This document shows positions 46,426 through 58,543 of a stretch of DNA of 64,000 nucleotides, one piece after another. Positions within the stretch are counted from its first letter, which is position 1, and each line of letters opens with the position of its first letter. This DNA is from Armillaria gallica (taxonomy: Eukaryota > Basidiomycota > Agaricomycetes > Agaricales > Physalacriaceae): contig JBANDB010000006.1 in assembly GCA_037576215.1 (NCBI GenBank), forward strand, positions 1,054,001 through 1,118,000, written 5' to 3'. The position numbers and the translations under genes were made by a program. The notes beneath the pieces were generated by a model, which was given only the letters and a program-made list of their open reading frames with translations, did not search any database and was not told the DNA's origin.

Positions 46426-46905
46426 GCGTCGGAGAGAGCCGAGTCGGATTAGTATTTTATGGCAGCTCTATCCCAATCCAACGAATATTTAGATAATGTC
46501 GTGATTATTCTGTTCTTACTTACAATTGAGGAAGTTTTTTGCGGGAGAATTTCAATGATTCAATGATTCTTCTTTGATAACCGAGAGATAACTATGGGAT
46601 TTCGAGCTTCTCCTGGGACCTACAAAGACTACAGTCAGTCGCCGTTTCGGATATTCTTAAAGGATCCACTTACGTCTTTGCTTATTTCGGCGTGGTTTGC
46701 ATAGTATATCGGCCTGTTTATTTTGTAGTTAGCTACCACGTTGCGTTTGCCAACCCACTTGATTTGCACTCAGCCCCGCGATTCTTACAATTAAATTGGA
46801 ACTAGCAATCAAACTTGAAAGGCACACGGTCATAGTGAGTATTACATGAAAACCTAAAGAAATCAGCGTGAATTGACTGCCTGGTTGAAAATCTCACAGC
46901 ATCAA
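46426..46905. other. Intergenic, no gene recognised
   Basis: About 480 bases downstream of the protease stop. AT-rich, with no domain-bearing reading frame. Confidence 0.4.
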
Positions 46906-47214
46906 TTAGAGCTTCGCTTTCACCATTTCTTCAAGGAGAGGAGTCTTGAGATTCTCGTTTACGTCCTCTCCACGGTCCCAGTCGTAGCAAGACAATATTG
47001 GTCCAAAGGCCATAGGAACTAAGCCAGGCAATTTCTGCGACTCAGCCGTCTCTACGCTGTAGGTTCGCGGCTTGGGACACTGGCCGATGATGGATAAGGA
47101 CGAAGGCTGACGAGCCAAAGAGTGGAGATCGAACTGTTGCTGAGCTAGCAGGAAAGCTCGAAAATTGGAGTCCAGCGAATCAGCCGAAGATTGCTTGCCG
47201 GGTAACGATGTCAT
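46906..47214 (-). CDS. Hypothetical protein, 102 residues, intronless
   Basis: Starts at an ATG (MTSLPGKQSSADSLDSNFRA) and stays open to VNENLKTPLLEEMVKAKL. Composition looks natural (SLSIIGQCPKPRTYSVETAE, LPGLVPMAFGPILSCYDWDR), but no known domain is seen. There is no membrane or signal segment. The gene would run away from the F-box gene. It could be an orphan gene or a chance frame. Confidence 0.4.
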   Translation of the reverse strand: MTSLPGKQSSADSLDSNFRAFLLAQQQFDLHSLARQPSSLSIIGQCPKPRTYSVETAESQKLPGLVPMAFGPILSCYDWDRGEDVNENLKTPLLEEMVKAKL

Positions 47215-48186
47215 GGTTGTTGGTCAGGAGCTGTTAGGAGGCAGTCGGGACAAACTGCTAAGCAGCGGAACCATATCAAACGATCGGAGGCAGTGGCTAT
47301 GCTAGGTGGGACTTCAACCGAAATTCTGCAGAGAAATCTGCTCTCCTTGGGTTCCGTCGGTCGTTTCTTGAACAAGGTTGTATCGCAGACTCTCTTTCGT
47401 ATGCACCCACTGTTTAGGGAGACGCGAAATCGAGCAGAAAGCCGAATCGTTTCCACTTCTCTTTGTGCTGGGGAAAACTAAGCAAGACATCAGAGAACTG
47501 AAAAATCAAAGAACTGACGAGGCGTAGGGTATTTGATGTGCGGCCTCCGACGATCAGATAGACGCGAATTCATATTGCTACAGACATCACTTCAAGTTGA
47601 ACAATTGAATGGCTGAAGAACACGTCGCACACGCTCGCCAATGAGTTTGACCCGCATTGGCCAGTGGTGTACACGTTTAGTTAATGGAAGTGACGAAACA
47701 GGGCACTTGATGCGGTAAAACCGAGAAGTATTACAGCCAAGGCCAATGGAACAACCCGCAAGCAAATACAAAGACGGCGAGCAAGATCTCAGGTCAATGA
47801 ATCTCAGGTCGGTATGGTGCACGGAATAAGAGGTGGGTATAGGAGCCGATTCGCGTCATCGAGGTCGCAGAGAACGCGGCGATATTACTACCATTAATGG
47901 GTTCACCAAAGATATCGCCGCATTTCACACGCCGTCAACGTTTGCTCCTGCCACCATCGTCTTCCTACCCCCTTCTGTCCACCGTTCCTCGCTGCTCAGC
48001 GTTGGCCGGACGCGTACCATTACGCGTGTCTTGAGTCGATATTCATTTTTTGGCAAGTCTGATCATATTGTGCTGGAAAATAAACGTTTAAACCTTGACT
48101 TTCGACCACCAGCTCTTTAGTGATACCAGTACTGCCGTTATATCAATCCTTATTTTCTAGCTCAACTCTTAATATTTCTATCTATC
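47215..48186. other. Intergenic upstream of the F-box/WD40 gene
   Basis: About 970 bases. A plus-strand open stretch at 47833-48120 lacks a convincing start or domain and probably belongs to the 5' region of the next gene. Nothing else recognised. Confidence 0.4.
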
Positions 48187-51100
48187 ATGAGCTCCAATTC
48201 ACCAACGACGACCCCATTGCCCCCCAAACCGCCGGGTGTGGCAACACCCAGGACGGCCAAGCGATCTTCCATTCCTTCATTATCGTCTAATTCTGCCTTT
48301 AAGGACAGACGCATATCAGCACCTCCTGGAGAGAGCGTTATCAAGGTATTGGGCTCACCACCATCCATTGCTGCTACGCCGACATCGCCCACTCCCAACG
48401 GCGGGCGCGCGTCGACAGGCGGAGGCATACCACGGCCTAGAGCCACCCCATCTGTTGTTTCAACGAAACGTTCCCTGGTTAGGACAATCTACGCTCCTTC
48501 GAATACATCTCCCCAAGCGCGGGTTAAAATTGAGAATTCAACTTCGACAACTACCCCACCACGTGCCCAGCTCAGCCCACTGGCCACACCACCTTCACGT
48601 ACACGCAAAATACCTACATTCTCACCTGAACAGAGCCTCTCGCCATCCAGCCACCTTGCCTCCCCTACACCCAAAACGATACCTTCAAGGCCTCTTCTTG
48701 ATAAGTCCCCTTCGACTTCCAAGACTACCCCACCACGTTCTATGCTAGGATACAGTCCGTTATCCAAAAATGGTACCCCAAATTCTACACACCATTCGTC
48801 CACAGTGTTGCCTTCGCCGATTCTAGAGCAGCCAAAGTTACTATCCCAATCTGCTGCTCTACTCTCTCTCACCGAAAACAGCACAAGCTACGGAAGCCCC
48901 GAAAACCACTTCTTTTCCACCTCGGCGGTGATTCCTTCCGTCTGGACCACCGATGATGATAACGCGACTTTAGACATGATCACAGAAGATGGAGACGAGC
49001 ACGAAGGTGATGAAGAGCTTGCAGGGCTCTTGAGCCAAATTTCGACTCTTCATTCGCGCAAAATCACATCATATAAGAGACTGTTGGAGCGCGCGCAACT
49101 TTCATCCGCAGCTCAAATGCATGCACTGCAGGCGGAGATACAGGTTCTCAAGGAGCAGTTACAGAATGAAAGTGGACATGCTCACAATCCAGTGCCAATG
49201 ATATCCGGCGAAGGCTTGTGTCGGCAATGTAGGAGGAAGAAAGGATATTGGGACGGATACAGAGGGGTCGAAGATGATGAAGGCGACGAAGTTGACGGAA
49301 ATCTTGCAGTCATATTGAAAGGGAAAGGAAAGTCCGATTTCGACGAGAATGCGGTGCGAAGGATAGTCCGACGCATGGGGCGCGATGCTAGAGGTCGATT
49401 GTATGTGTCCTGAGTCTCGTCATTATACATTAACCCTAACGATCTGTTAGAATTGGTATCATACTAGAAGCGTGTCACCCTGGTGATATTCCGCTTCAAA
49501 TTCTCCTCCTTCAACGCTACCTAAAATCAACATATGACGTCCTTGGGAACCTCTCCCCAGAATTGTCTCTACGTATTCTGAAGGAGTTTAGCGTATCACA
49601 ATTACTCGGACTGGCGACAGTCTCCAAAAGTGGTACGCGACGGTACATCATGCATCTGTGTGGAGATACCACTGCCTCCGAGTAACGGTAAACGATCCCG
49701 TTCCGCTCAGATGGCCTGACGATGATGCGGGATGGTTCCCGCTCTATCGCTCACTCCACCATCTCCACTCCAACCTTGCCAATGCGCTTCCTCAATCTAT
49801 CTTGTTTTTGAATGGGCACACTAACTTGTGACGACCCTCATATTGAAGGGGAGACGGTTGGTTAGTGGGAGTTACGATGAGACGATTCGGTTTTGGGAGT
49901 TGCCGGAGAGGGGTGTTGGAGTGGGGATGAATGCGGCTGCCATCAGTGTGTCTGGCGGGAGTCAAGTGGATGTAGCCGGTAAGGTTACTGAATTGGATAT
50001 GATGGTATTATGGACTAATGGTTTATCGCAGGTCTCGCCCAATGTAAGAAAGTACTGAGAGTTGGCAAAGTTGTTAGTTGTATTGACTGGTTAATCGAAG
50101 AAGGCAAGCACCTCGGTTTCATCTACTCCTGATCGCCTAACATGTATCACAGAGGTGTTTGTGGTCGGGTTCCATGATGTTGGGTGAGTCCTGGACGGAT
50201 CAAGATCAATTGGTGTTAACTGCATCCACCGTTAGACGCGTTCATCTTTTCTCTTCCTTGACATACACACCTCTTCAACAGCTTGCTGGACATCTCAATG
50301 GTATCCGCGCTGTAGCACTGAGTTCCAAGAATCTAGTCTCCGCAGGTAAAGTAGCTACGAGCGATTGGAATGTTTTATTGTTGATATTTTTGCAAAGGTG
50401 TCGATAAGGCACTTGTTTGTTGGGATTGGCGTGCTGGGACGAAAATTGTTCGCTTCGGACAGCAGACTACGATCAATATCGGCGTCCAGATTATCGCTGG
50501 CTCAACGAGCAATGAGGGTGAGAGGGTTGTCAGCGTCACCATTGACGGGGTTGTACGGGTATTCAGTATTCGTGCGTTCTATCGGTGTCTTTCGTTTCGT
50601 TGGCGACTGAAAAACTTCTCAGAGCGGAGAGAAATGATGTCGCAATTCAAGTTGTCTGATCTCGGTGGTACTGATCCTTTACTGAGCGCAAAACTACATA
50701 ACGTTGGCGCCGCCCCTAACAACATGTTACAGTACGTAAATGAGTGTATGGCGTTCATGGTTGCAAACCTAATCTTAGCGTTGTAGATGGTTCGCCGCCA
50801 AGGGCATGCAGATGACCGTATGATTCATTTTGTGTCTGTTTGGCGTGGTTGCTCATGAAATCTTGTAGTGTGCTACCAAGTCGATCATCATGCATCTCCA
50901 ATGGCAAGAAGAAGTTGAAGACGCTAGTACGAAACCCACACCGACGTCTAGCAAATTAATGGGACCGCCTTCTCCAAAGGTCGCGTCTCCCATATCATTG
51001 TCTGCAAGCCTGAGCACTGTTCCGACTGTTCCTCGTACCCGTACACTTTCATCTCTAGCCCGTTCTACTTCATCCCTCATATCCAATTCACAATCCTCTC

Positions 51101-51949
51101 GGCGTCCGTCATTGATTGCCAGCGTTTCGAGTGTCTCCACTACTAAAAGCAGATTAAGTATGAGCTCTACGACGTGCGCTAGGACACCCAGTACATCTAT
51201 TAGTCCGACGTCGACAAGGACCGGGACACCTGCAGGAACGTTCCCCACAAGGTTCGGAAGAGCGGCGATATTAACTGCCCCACCGAAATTGGTCGCAATG
51301 GTCGAGACACCCGACGTAGCCATTGGGGCGGTAGACCCAAGGAAAAAGAGAGTAGTAACTGCTACTAGATTCAGTTCTCGGGCGGGTGCTGACAGAAGGG
51401 TAAGTGCCTTCCTTCTAGTTTGTTTCGAGTCTGTTGACATATATTCCGCCAGATGTTCATGTCTATTCACGAGGACAAGGAGCAGCCCCATCCCGGAGAC
51501 GACTCTTTGGAAGCGGATGCGGATCTTGATATTGTCCTAGGGATCACATCGAGGAGCTCTTCACCTTCAGTGGATATAGATACCACCGTCACTACTGTCA
51601 CGGGCGCGTGGACTGCTTTGGCCAATGCTGACAGCGCGACCGGTGCTGGGGTGAAGGGTTTGATTGGACCTCTACCTCCTAAATTCCAAGGATTGGCAAC
51701 GCCTGAGAAAAATCCAATGTCAATGCAGTTGAGCCATGAAGAGGTTGTGATAGGTTGTGCAGATGGGACTATATAGTACGTTGCCTTTTAGTCTTTTGTG
51801 CCATCGCTGAGTTGACCTTTAACAGTGTCATGAATTTCGTTGGTTATGAGTATCAGAAGCCTAGACAGCGGCCAGAGATCGTCGAGGTGTCGTTTGACGA
51901 TGCCGATGATGAGTCCGTCAGTGAATCAGGCCAAAGCTCTGACGTCTAA
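48187..51949 (+). CDS. F-box and WD40-repeat protein
   Basis: Probable substrate receptor of an SCF ubiquitin ligase. The first ~330 residues are disordered, Ser/Thr/Pro-rich, followed by a short coiled coil ([20 protein letters not shown]) and a CRQC/acidic part. The F-box is [20 protein letters not shown], followed by [20 protein letters not shown] repeats follow: [77 protein letters not shown]. The C-terminal third is again disordered, ending [19 protein letters not shown]. First exon ends at 49400, second is 49451-49978. One base seems missing at AAAA 49626-49629 and another at TT 49826-49827, both needed to link F-box to WD repeats. The intron 50104-50152 is GC-AG. Confidence 0.85.
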
Positions 51950-52776
51950 GAGCGCACGGCCTTTCTGTGTCACTTCAGAATTTTATGGGCATTTCTATAC
52001 ACTATTTGTCTAATGGACGTTTAAACATTTATGGTTCATCGCAGTTGTACTAGAGCTCAAAGCAACGGATTTTCAATGCGACACCAGACAATCGCGAAGC
52101 AGAGAACGTCGCGATCACGAGGCTCTACGCCGCCAACGTCATAGTCGGACCAAGTGCGCACTTCGGTTCAACTTCGATTCTAGAAGTTGGAGGTCCATTG
52201 CAAGTGACCTCGACGTTTCAGACTTCTTCTTTTTTCCTCTGTGTCAAACGATGTTTACCTGAGGCTACATCTCTGCGGTTTAGTGCTTACTGCTCTTGAC
52301 CGGAGTCTTCGCCCTTTTCTCGCTCTGCCATTAGGCTTGCACGCTGAAGCAGACTTGAACCAGAAGATCACTGCTGTAGAGTCCATCAGACCCGTCGTCT
52401 GTTCACTACACTACGAGATTTGGTGAAGCCGCTTCCGAGTCTTGGGATACACGAAACGTCCCTACAGCCGAGGCTAAACTGCATGCCCCGGTCAATGATT
52501 GTTGCGTCATCCCCAGCTTCCCGTGTTTATCATTCAATGTTAGACGGCCTTGCATGTGGTTCTAGATTCATGTTCGTCCTGGATGTCACTACTCTCTGAC
52601 ACCGGCAGAACCCAGTCATTGATTCAGGCCTCCATACCGGCGCAGTACTGGAACGACCATTCAGAATTAGTAAGGCTATTCTATATTCACGGATGTTAAC
52701 CGTAATCTATCCGCTTATCAAGTCAGGGTCTTATAAAGACCAGCGCTGAAACCCACTACTACAACCGAGCTCCCCG
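51950..52776. other. Intergenic between F-box and cupin genes
   Basis: About 830 bases in tandem orientation: 3' end of the F-box gene and promoter of the cupin gene. A TATA-like box lies at 52732-52738. No gene in between. Confidence 0.45.
52732..52738 (+). promoter_or_regulatory. TATA-like box of the cupin gene
   Basis: tataaag, 39 bases upstream of the ATG at 52777. The short distance fits a short 5' leader. Confidence 0.4.
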
Positions 52777-53561
52777 ATGACTTTCACCCCCACCCACGAG
52801 CTCATCGACGAGCTTCACCTCGTCAAGCATCCCGAGGGCGGTGAGTCTTCACTAGTTTTACTCTCTAGACCTAACTACTTTGACTGAATACCCAGCTTTT
52901 TTTGTAGGCTACTATGTTGAGACGGATCGGCAGGAAGACACTGTACCGTCGCCATTCGTTGGTAAGCAGTCCCTTCCGTAGCCAAGGCACTATCTACAAT
53001 AATCCTTGTTACAGACAACACCCTCGATCACTCTCCACCTCGATCTACTACCTGCTCACAGCCGACAGTCCCAGTGGTGTTATCCACATGAATAAATCTG
53101 TGGTATGTACCAAGCCCTCAAATCAGAGTATGCATACCCACTAAGGTATAACAGACATACCACGTCCTGCACCAAGGGCGTGCCGAGTATACTCTCATCA
53201 AGCCCCGTCGGGAGCACCTCCCGAGATAGAAACAATAATCATGGGCACGAACACGGATAAGGGAGAAACTAGGCTCCTCCTTGTGGGCACAGGAGTATGG
53301 AAAATGTCGCGTCTCCTTCCCGAAGACGTCGAGGATGAGGAAAAGGCTAAAGCGGGTTGTTTGATTACAGAGGTGGGTTTGTCATGACATTGACAATGCC
53401 GCTCAACGCGTCCACCATGAAATTAATAGGTCGTAGTTCCCGGGTTTCACTGGGAGGATCACAAATTTCTGACCAAGGACGGTCTCATGGATTTGTTCAA
53501 GGGTGTTGATGTGGATGAGGAGCTTATGTGCCATCTGGCTAGGTCTGTTAGAAAGGCCTGA
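52777..53561 (+). CDS. Cupin, DUF985 (Cupin_5) family
   Basis: Small beta-barrel cupin of unknown reaction, widespread in fungi and bacteria. Reads MTFTPTHELIDELHLVKHPE joined to GGYYVETDRQEDTVPSPF, SLSTSIYYLLTADSPSGVIH, HVLHQGRAEYTLIKP, EIETIIMGTNTDKGETRLLL, VPGFHWEDHKFLTKDGLMDL, and ends LARSVRKA. The metal-site type histidines of the family (VIHM, YHVLHQG, GFHWEDH) are present. Exon 1 is 52777-52840. Two breaks each need one extra base: CCC at 53022-53024 (to join VDNT with PRSLSTS) and CCCC at 53203-53206 (to join IKPP with SGAPPEIETI). Both are homopolymer runs, so sequence error is the simplest explanation; otherwise it would be a pseudogene. Confidence 0.82.
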
Positions 53562-54295
53562 ATGGAATGATTCTTATCATAATAACTTTGTCGTGGATAT
53601 TAGGTATCAATTAATTCGGTGCATGAGTCATACTGATACTAGAGTATTATGGAACGTCGTAGAATGATACGAACCTTTCCTCAGTATATAAACTTGTGGA
53701 TAACATTGTATTAATCAATCTACTACTTTCAGTACTCCTAGGCCTCATACTGCGTGAACCCTCAGCTACGCTTAGCCCGCGCTGAACAACCGTTGGATAT
53801 GCTCAGTGATGTCCAATATCAATCCGAAGGTCACGATTAGCGCTTGCCTTCACCTACTACGACCCGTAATAGCCTCGCACTTACACTGGGCTGTCTCTAC
53901 TGGCAGTAGATTCGCGCTTATCAGCTACTTCCCTGCGCGCGCTGTGTTGATTTATTACGCAAGTCGGATCTCTCAGGTCTCCTCACAACCCTTGCCGGAA
54001 TCCATTCTATTTCCTAACGACATACATATTTTTAATTGAATCCCACCTCGCATATTTGCGAATCCTACCCAACTTCTTGCATACGGAAACCGACAACGCA
54101 TAACAACTCTATAATGGATAACGAAATTTCATGAACTATCGACTCATGGCGCTACGATTCAATCATCGTATATATTCTGTAATAAATGTTTGTACAAATT
54201 CAAGTTACATCATAATAGTACAAATATCCTCCAAAGGATCCCACCCAATCACACGACCGGTTAATCTACTTTGAGTAAAGCTTCTTTCTTGAGCT
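53562..54295. other. Convergent intergenic region, cupin and NBR1-like genes
   Basis: About 730 AT-rich bases between facing stops. No reading frame with a domain and no repeat seen. Confidence 0.45.
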
Positions 54296-57200
54296 TTAAG
54301 CATCATCCTCCGATGAGGAATTCTCATCGTACAACACCACATAGTCCAAAGCATTCGATCTCGGCGGGACAGCAGTGTGTTGACTATCCGCAGTTGACGC
54401 GTTCATCCTGCTATCTTCCCATAGCTCCTCATCAGACGAATCCGACGACGGGGTACTGACCAACGACGCGCCGGAGAAGGATTCATCGGAGTCGGCAACA
54501 GAGACAACATCCACAGAGGACGGAGCGGTCACCGGAGAAGTAGGATTTGGGTTCGAAAGGCTTAGTCGCTCCAGCTGTTGTTGGGTGACTTCCAGTGGTT
54601 GCAGGCTCTCAGGCGCGTTGGGCATAACAATCACGGATGAGGACGTCATCGAAGAAGGTGCTTCAGAGGTCTCGTTTGCATCCACTTGTTGATGATGAGG
54701 CTCCGCGACAACGACACTAAGCCGAGAGCATTAATGATTGTAACGATCAGAACACAATTTGCAAAACTTACTCGATCCAGATACTATCACCAAACAATTG
54801 ACCAGTCGAGCCATTCTTCAAGCGCCAGTAACCGATATATCTTCCAGGAACTTCAGGAGCCTGTAAAACGATTAGTCAGCCACGGTTTTTTCACTTTTAG
54901 TCAATGTACCTTTAACTCCCCGGTCCAAACATCTACTTCATCACCAGCACTCACAGATCCAACGGACAGAACATACGCTCCTAAGCCACGGATAAACGAT
55001 TCTCCCGCCACGAATATCAGTTGTGTACTTTCTTCCCAGTCATTCAAACCGCTGTTCTTCATGCGCCAGCACTTCATAAACTCGGCACCTGGTGGGAAGA
55101 CTTGACCATCTGGGGCGGTGATATCTCCGACAAAATCAGCTTTGGTTTCAACAATAGCCGGTAAGTTATCATAAGAGAACGGGCTAAGAGTCTTCTCCCT
55201 GTCATTGAGCGTTACAGTTTCGGAAGTCAGAGATTCCTGAGATGAGATGAGCAAGTCCGGAATACTGAGTTGCCGAAAGGTACGTGGCGGTAGAGGAGGA
55301 AGTGAGGGGGAAACGTCTGGCACAGGCTTCTCTTCTTGAGGCACAGGTGATTTAGCATCCACAGCATCAACGTTAGGAATGTTCGCGGGTTGATTGACAG
55401 GCGTCATAAAAGTCTCTGGCGTTGGGCTAGTTGGTGAAGCAGGTTCCATCAGATGGATCAATTCGGGGAACGACAATCGCGGGTACGGCCTGGAAGCTTT
55501 ATTCGACTTGGTGGAGGGCTCTCTTGCCAGCGGGATCGCGTAATGATTATCATCGGGGATACCAGTCTGTCCGTAAGACGCAAAGTCGTCACCGTCGATG
55601 TAGAACCTCTGGCGGAATTGCTCGAATAGGGAGGGCAAGTGGGAGGAGCTGTTAGGAACTACATCAGGGTATTTCACGGAATTAACTTCACCATCAGTTG
55701 CCGAGATGGTAGAGGAACCCGCCGTGGACTGGAAAGAAGAGGAGGGAATGGGATTGTGAGCCATCAAACCCGCCATGCCCGGAAGTGACATCGCAGCTGT
55801 ATCTGGAAGTGGAAGTCTCTCATTGAAAGCTGGGTGGTAAGGCGGAGATGGCGACCTGGTCATGTATGTAGGGTTGTAGGCCGGCGTCATGAAAGGAGAC
55901 CTTTCTGCTGGCGGCGTGACACAAGGAGGGATGTACGCAGATGCTACGGGAGAAAGGAAGGGAGAATTAGCTTCGGGCAGAGGAGTCGGTAAATCTGCGA
56001 CAGGAATCGGGTGAGATGAAGGAGCCATAAGAGGGGACATGGGAGTAAATGCCGGGAGTGCACCCGGAATTGTCATAGGAGGGGAAGGGAGAGGAGATGG
56101 AGTCCTCAACGCGAATGGGAAACCCCCGGGGCAAGGGACAGCTTTCGCCCAAGATGGATTCCGAAGGACACCGCGGTCATAAGAGCGGGAGCGAGAACAC
56201 GACCGAGTCACATAAGACAGGGGAGTGCTCAACCTGAGAGGAGAGCGACCCCGGTCTGCATCGACATCAATCAACGTGGTTTGGCCGACGCGGTAAACTG
56301 TGGGAATGACGGTATCGGCAGACTTCATCTTCAGCAGAGGGTGGTTGGGAGGATGGACAGAGATTGGCATAGCTTCGCAACGTTCGCAAAGGTCAAAATC
56401 GGGGCATTCGTGATGCATACACTATGGATTAGTGAGAAGATGTACGACCAGTATTGAACAGGAGACTGACCTTGTATCGTACGCCGTAGATGCTTCTATT
56501 GCAAGCATTGCAAACCGCCATATGCATTGCACCCATGATAGCACCGGAGCGCTGCGGCGTTGATCAGACGTTGAAGACAGTATGAGCAAGTGACACTAAA
56601 ACATACCAAGTAATCAGCGGGGTTAGAAATCTTGACGAATGCATGATGAGGGTGCTGCTCCTTGGTAATACTACGTGTAAAGATTACGTTAGCTCCAAAA
56701 TGGACAGGAGAGCAGAAGACATACGCATAGCACAAGCTGCAGGTGTCGAAATCTGGGCAATTAACACATTTCTAGGATAGAAAATTGAGGACGGGACAGC
56801 CATTTCTGAAGGAAGTACTTACATAACGGTCACCTCGAATGCGAGAGTCACAGAGGTCGCAATTCGCACCGTGAACAGCAGGAGTAACGGCAGGCGTGGG
56901 AACTTGCGGCACGGGTACCGGCGACGCAGTACTTCCGACACGAGAAATGATGACACGGCCTGGTTCGGTGAACTCCCAGAACTCGTGGAAGGGGTCATGT
57001 CGCTCAGCACCGCCCGTAGTGATGCATTCAGTGCACAGGTCGTAATCTGAAGAAGTCTTAGGTGGAAAGATAAAAGTACGGAAAGGATAAATACCAGAGC
57101 AATCCAAACACTTGTGCCTAATTCCTTCAATCTGCTTCGAGCAACAATTACACAAGACATCATGGTGGATGGTGGGAGGTGCAGCGAAAGGTGAAGCGGG

Positions 57201-58543
57201 TGTCCCTACTGGTTTCGGAGTCTGTATGACACGAGGTCCCGGGGTGAGGCTGGGTAGGACACACGCAGGAGTCTCAGGAACCATGGGAGGGATAAACGGC
57301 GTCACGGGAGTCATAGTATTGAAGGTGTAGAAGGGCTGCATTGGCTGCGCGAAAAGATTGGGAATTCCTTGAGGGGCTGGAGGTGGCGACGGAAGGGGCG
57401 GGAACGACATCGGTGCGAAAGGTTGCATGGGCGGAATAGGATCGGTGAGATCAAATGCCTGCCAATCCTTGGGACATCCGGCACATCGTTCCCGCTTGTA
57501 CAGGTGAGGACCTAGGGTTTCGACGCAAGGGCCCTCGAGCAAAAGGGAATGTGGGTGCTGGTAGCATTCGTTGCACTAGACAGAGATAATGAGGAACTGA
57601 CATAACAAACGGAAATAATACGCACCACAATCCGGGCACACTTTTGACAGGACTGCCAGGGCCCTTGGAAGAGCTTGAAGCACTTGGCACAGTTATGGTA
57701 CATGCAAGGCATCGGCGGCACGAAGGATCTTCCAAAACCATTCTGAGAAGGCAGAGAAGGCATGTTCTGTTCCAAGAAGTTTTCTCCAAAGGTTCCCGTG
57801 AGGATGCGGTCAAGGTCCCTCTTAAAGGTGTCCATGAGGATTACGTATGTCATCCTTGGCCTGGGTGACGGCGCAGCACGAAGTCTGCTTCTGTGACTGA
57901 TTGGCCCACTGCGGCTGGTGCGGTGGCTGCGGGGAGGAGAAACAGTCGGGAATGGCTGTGAGGGGAAGGCAAGCTGATCGACATCCATGGGCGGGAATGT
58001 CTGAGGTCTCGCCGGCGAGGAGAAGAGGATCGGCGGCGGTGGAATCCCGGCAAAGTTGGGCGGGGGCTGTGCTGACGGCAGTGACGACGAAAGTGGATCA
58101 AGAGAAAGGCGAGGTCGGGCGACAACTCCTCCCAGTTGGGGTTGCTCCAGCGCACCTGTCCCAAGTCGCCGGCAAATGGCGGCTTGTGAGGCGACTCGTC
58201 GAACACGCTGAACTTGAGCATCGGACTGGGCCACCTCCCTGCTAAACTGGGATTTGAAATGGCCGTCTTGTACTCATCGGCATTGTGCACCTCTCGGGCG
58301 ACCAAAATGCGAGACGGTGAGGAGTTGGGAGAGAAGAGAAGCTTTGAAAGAAAGTAACTGTGGCTAAGATGGGGAAAGACACGGTAGAGCTGTCAAGACA
58401 AGATAAGCGCCACCGACTAGCTTGCGTGGACGACGACTATTACTCACCTGGTTGTACAGCTGAAAGAAGGAAGGGAAGGCATAAGTATCGGTAAAGGTGA
58501 ACTTACGGGTTTCCCCGCGGTAGGTAGCTTTGACGGTGAACAT
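54296..58543 (-). CDS. NBR1: NBR1-like selective autophagy receptor (PB1, ZZ fingers, NBR1/FW domain)
   Basis: NBR1-type receptors bring cargo to Atg8 on the autophagosome. The N-terminus is a PB1-like domain (MFTVKATYRGETRKFTFTDT). A Pro-rich linker is followed by several ZZ-type zinc fingers spread over 56.4-57.8 kb (CAKCFKLFQGPWQSCQKC; CNCCSKQIEGIRHKCLDC with DYDLCTEC; CDLCDSRIRGDRY; HHECPDFDLCERCEAM). A long Pro/Ser-rich part leads to the NBR1 (FW) domain: GQVFPPGAEFMKCWRMKNSG, GDEVDVWTGELKV, PGRYIGYWRLKN. The end is acidic (YDENSSSEDDA); I see no clear UBA domain. Near 58121 one base is missing between NPNWEEL and ARPRLSLDPLSS. Exons were not all summed. Confidence 0.87.

Noticed and set aside
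47833..48120. Plus-strand frame just upstream of the F-box/WD40 gene
   Set aside because: No start that fits and no link in frame to the next gene; more likely 5' untranslated or promoter sequence.
52950..53025. Alternative cupin splicing with donor GTCGCC to avoid a frameshift
   Set aside because: It keeps the frame but removes the conserved PSPF segment. Together with the second break at 53203 a lost base in each C run explains more.
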